From JBDRHL01 sp043816955 (GTDB lineage: Bacteria; Planctomycetota; Phycisphaerae; Sedimentisphaerales; CAYZTY01), in assembly GCA_043816955.1 (NCBI GenBank), contig JBDRHL010000100.1, positions 1-8,593 of the forward strand: a stretch of 8,593 nucleotides of DNA, in the 5' to 3' direction. A program made the position numbers and the translations under genes. Shown piece by piece: positions 8,430 through 8,593 of this stretch. Below the pieces are notes generated by a model that worked only from the letters and a program-made list of their open reading frames with translations, ran no database searches and was not told where the DNA came from. The first letter of the stretch is position 1. Every line of letters begins with the position of its first letter.

Positions 8430-8504
8430 AAGATGCGTGCCGCCCAACAGCGAGATACGGAAACAATCCCCGCAACTGAAGAGGTGTTTCAATGGGCGAA
8501 GTAA
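8430..8504 (+). other. Possible gltB C-terminal tail behind an in-frame stop
   Basis: Directly after the gltB TAA (8427-8429) the same frame stays open for 24 codons and ends at TAA 8502-8504, 13 bases inside gltD. The decoded peptide begins KMRAAQQRDTETIPATEE, polar and rich in Ala, Gln and Glu. From general knowledge of the family, many GltB proteins continue past the FVKV-x-P-x-DY-(K/R)-x-(A/V)-L segment with a charged, helical tail of roughly this size. One C-to-T change turning CAA (Gln) into TAA would explain the arrangement. An open run of 24 codons is not rare by chance, at about one in three, so this rests on resemblance only. Confidence 0.35.
8481..8486 (+). promoter_or_regulatory. 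gltD ribosome binding site
   Basis: GAGGTG, within GAAGAGGTG at 8478-8486, lies five bases before the ATG at 8492 and supports that start for gltD. The site falls inside the open frame that continues behind the gltB stop, so ribosomes reading through that stop would cross it. Confidence 0.6.
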
Positions 8505-8593
8505 AAGGATTTTTAAAATATAAACGTCAGGAAGTCGGTCATCGGCTGGTCGAGGAAAGAATACATGATTTCGGCGAGCTTGATCTGCCGCTT
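8492..8593 (+). CDS. gltD: Glutamate synthase small (beta) subunit, N-terminal start (partial)
   Basis: The first 34 codons of a gene that runs off the window. The peptide opens MGEVKGFLKYKRQEVGHR and continues with VEERIHDFGEL. This matches the conserved start of GltD proteins (MG-x-x-x-GFL-x-(Y/F)-x-R followed by a (P/L)VEERIxD-like stretch), which leads into the N-terminal 4Fe-4S domain. The small subunit takes electrons from NAD(P)H through FAD and iron-sulfur clusters and passes them to GltB. Neither the cluster cysteines nor the FAD and NADPH domains lie in the window. The position just after gltB and the ribosome binding site at 8481-8486 support both the identity and the start. Confidence 0.92.
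   Translation, partial: MGEVKGFLKYKRQEVGHRLVEERIHDFGELDLPL

Noticed and set aside
8038..8475. Antisense open frame of 145 codons opposite the end of gltB
   Set aside because: It lies opposite the GXGXG domain of gltB. The translation looks like noise, with no ribosome binding context or family resemblance.
8433..8504. Independent 23-codon small ORF or leader peptide between gltB and gltD
   Set aside because: There is no Shine-Dalgarno sequence before its ATG, no run of regulatory codons and no attenuator-like hairpin. Being in frame with gltB, it is better explained as a gltB tail or as chance.

Overview
The window is one stretch of a nitrogen-assimilation gene cluster, with every gene on the + strand. 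The order is: end of an ammonium transporter (amt, 1-116), a PII signalling protein (143-484), a type III glutamine synthetase (glnN, 529-2637), a class II aminoacyl-tRNA-synthetase-like protein that may be an ammonia-dependent asparagine synthetase (2701-3936), the large subunit of glutamate synthase (gltB, 3945-8429) and the start of the small subunit (gltD, 8492 to the window edge). Gaps are 26, 44, 63, 8 and 62 bases. None holds a convincing terminator or promoter, so the genes are probably one transcript whose promoter lies upstream of the window. There is no gene-free stretch over 300 bases. I saw no RNA gene, mobile element, CRISPR array or extended repeat.

The genes form a connected pathway. 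Amt imports ammonium and PII reads energy and 2-oxoglutarate status and probably gates Amt. GlnN fixes ammonium into glutamine. GltBD uses the glutamine amide to make two glutamates from 2-oxoglutarate. The aaRS-like protein sits between glnN and gltB, where an enzyme fixing ammonium onto aspartate would make sense.

The organism is a bacterium of moderate, slightly AT-leaning base composition with clear AGGAG-type ribosome binding sites. GSIII instead of GSI, a PII lacking the uridylylated tyrosine, and a full-length bacterial GltB would fit an anaerobic planctomycete of the Phycisphaerae/Sedimentisphaerales kind, or another GSIII-bearing lineage such as the Bacteroidota. This placement is a weak inference from gene content and general resemblance.

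Three things deserve a second look: the aaRS-like gene inside the operon; the PII protein with Phe at position 51 and Glu at position 38; and 24 open codons in frame behind the gltB stop that look like the usual GltB C-terminal tail, cut off by a single TAA.
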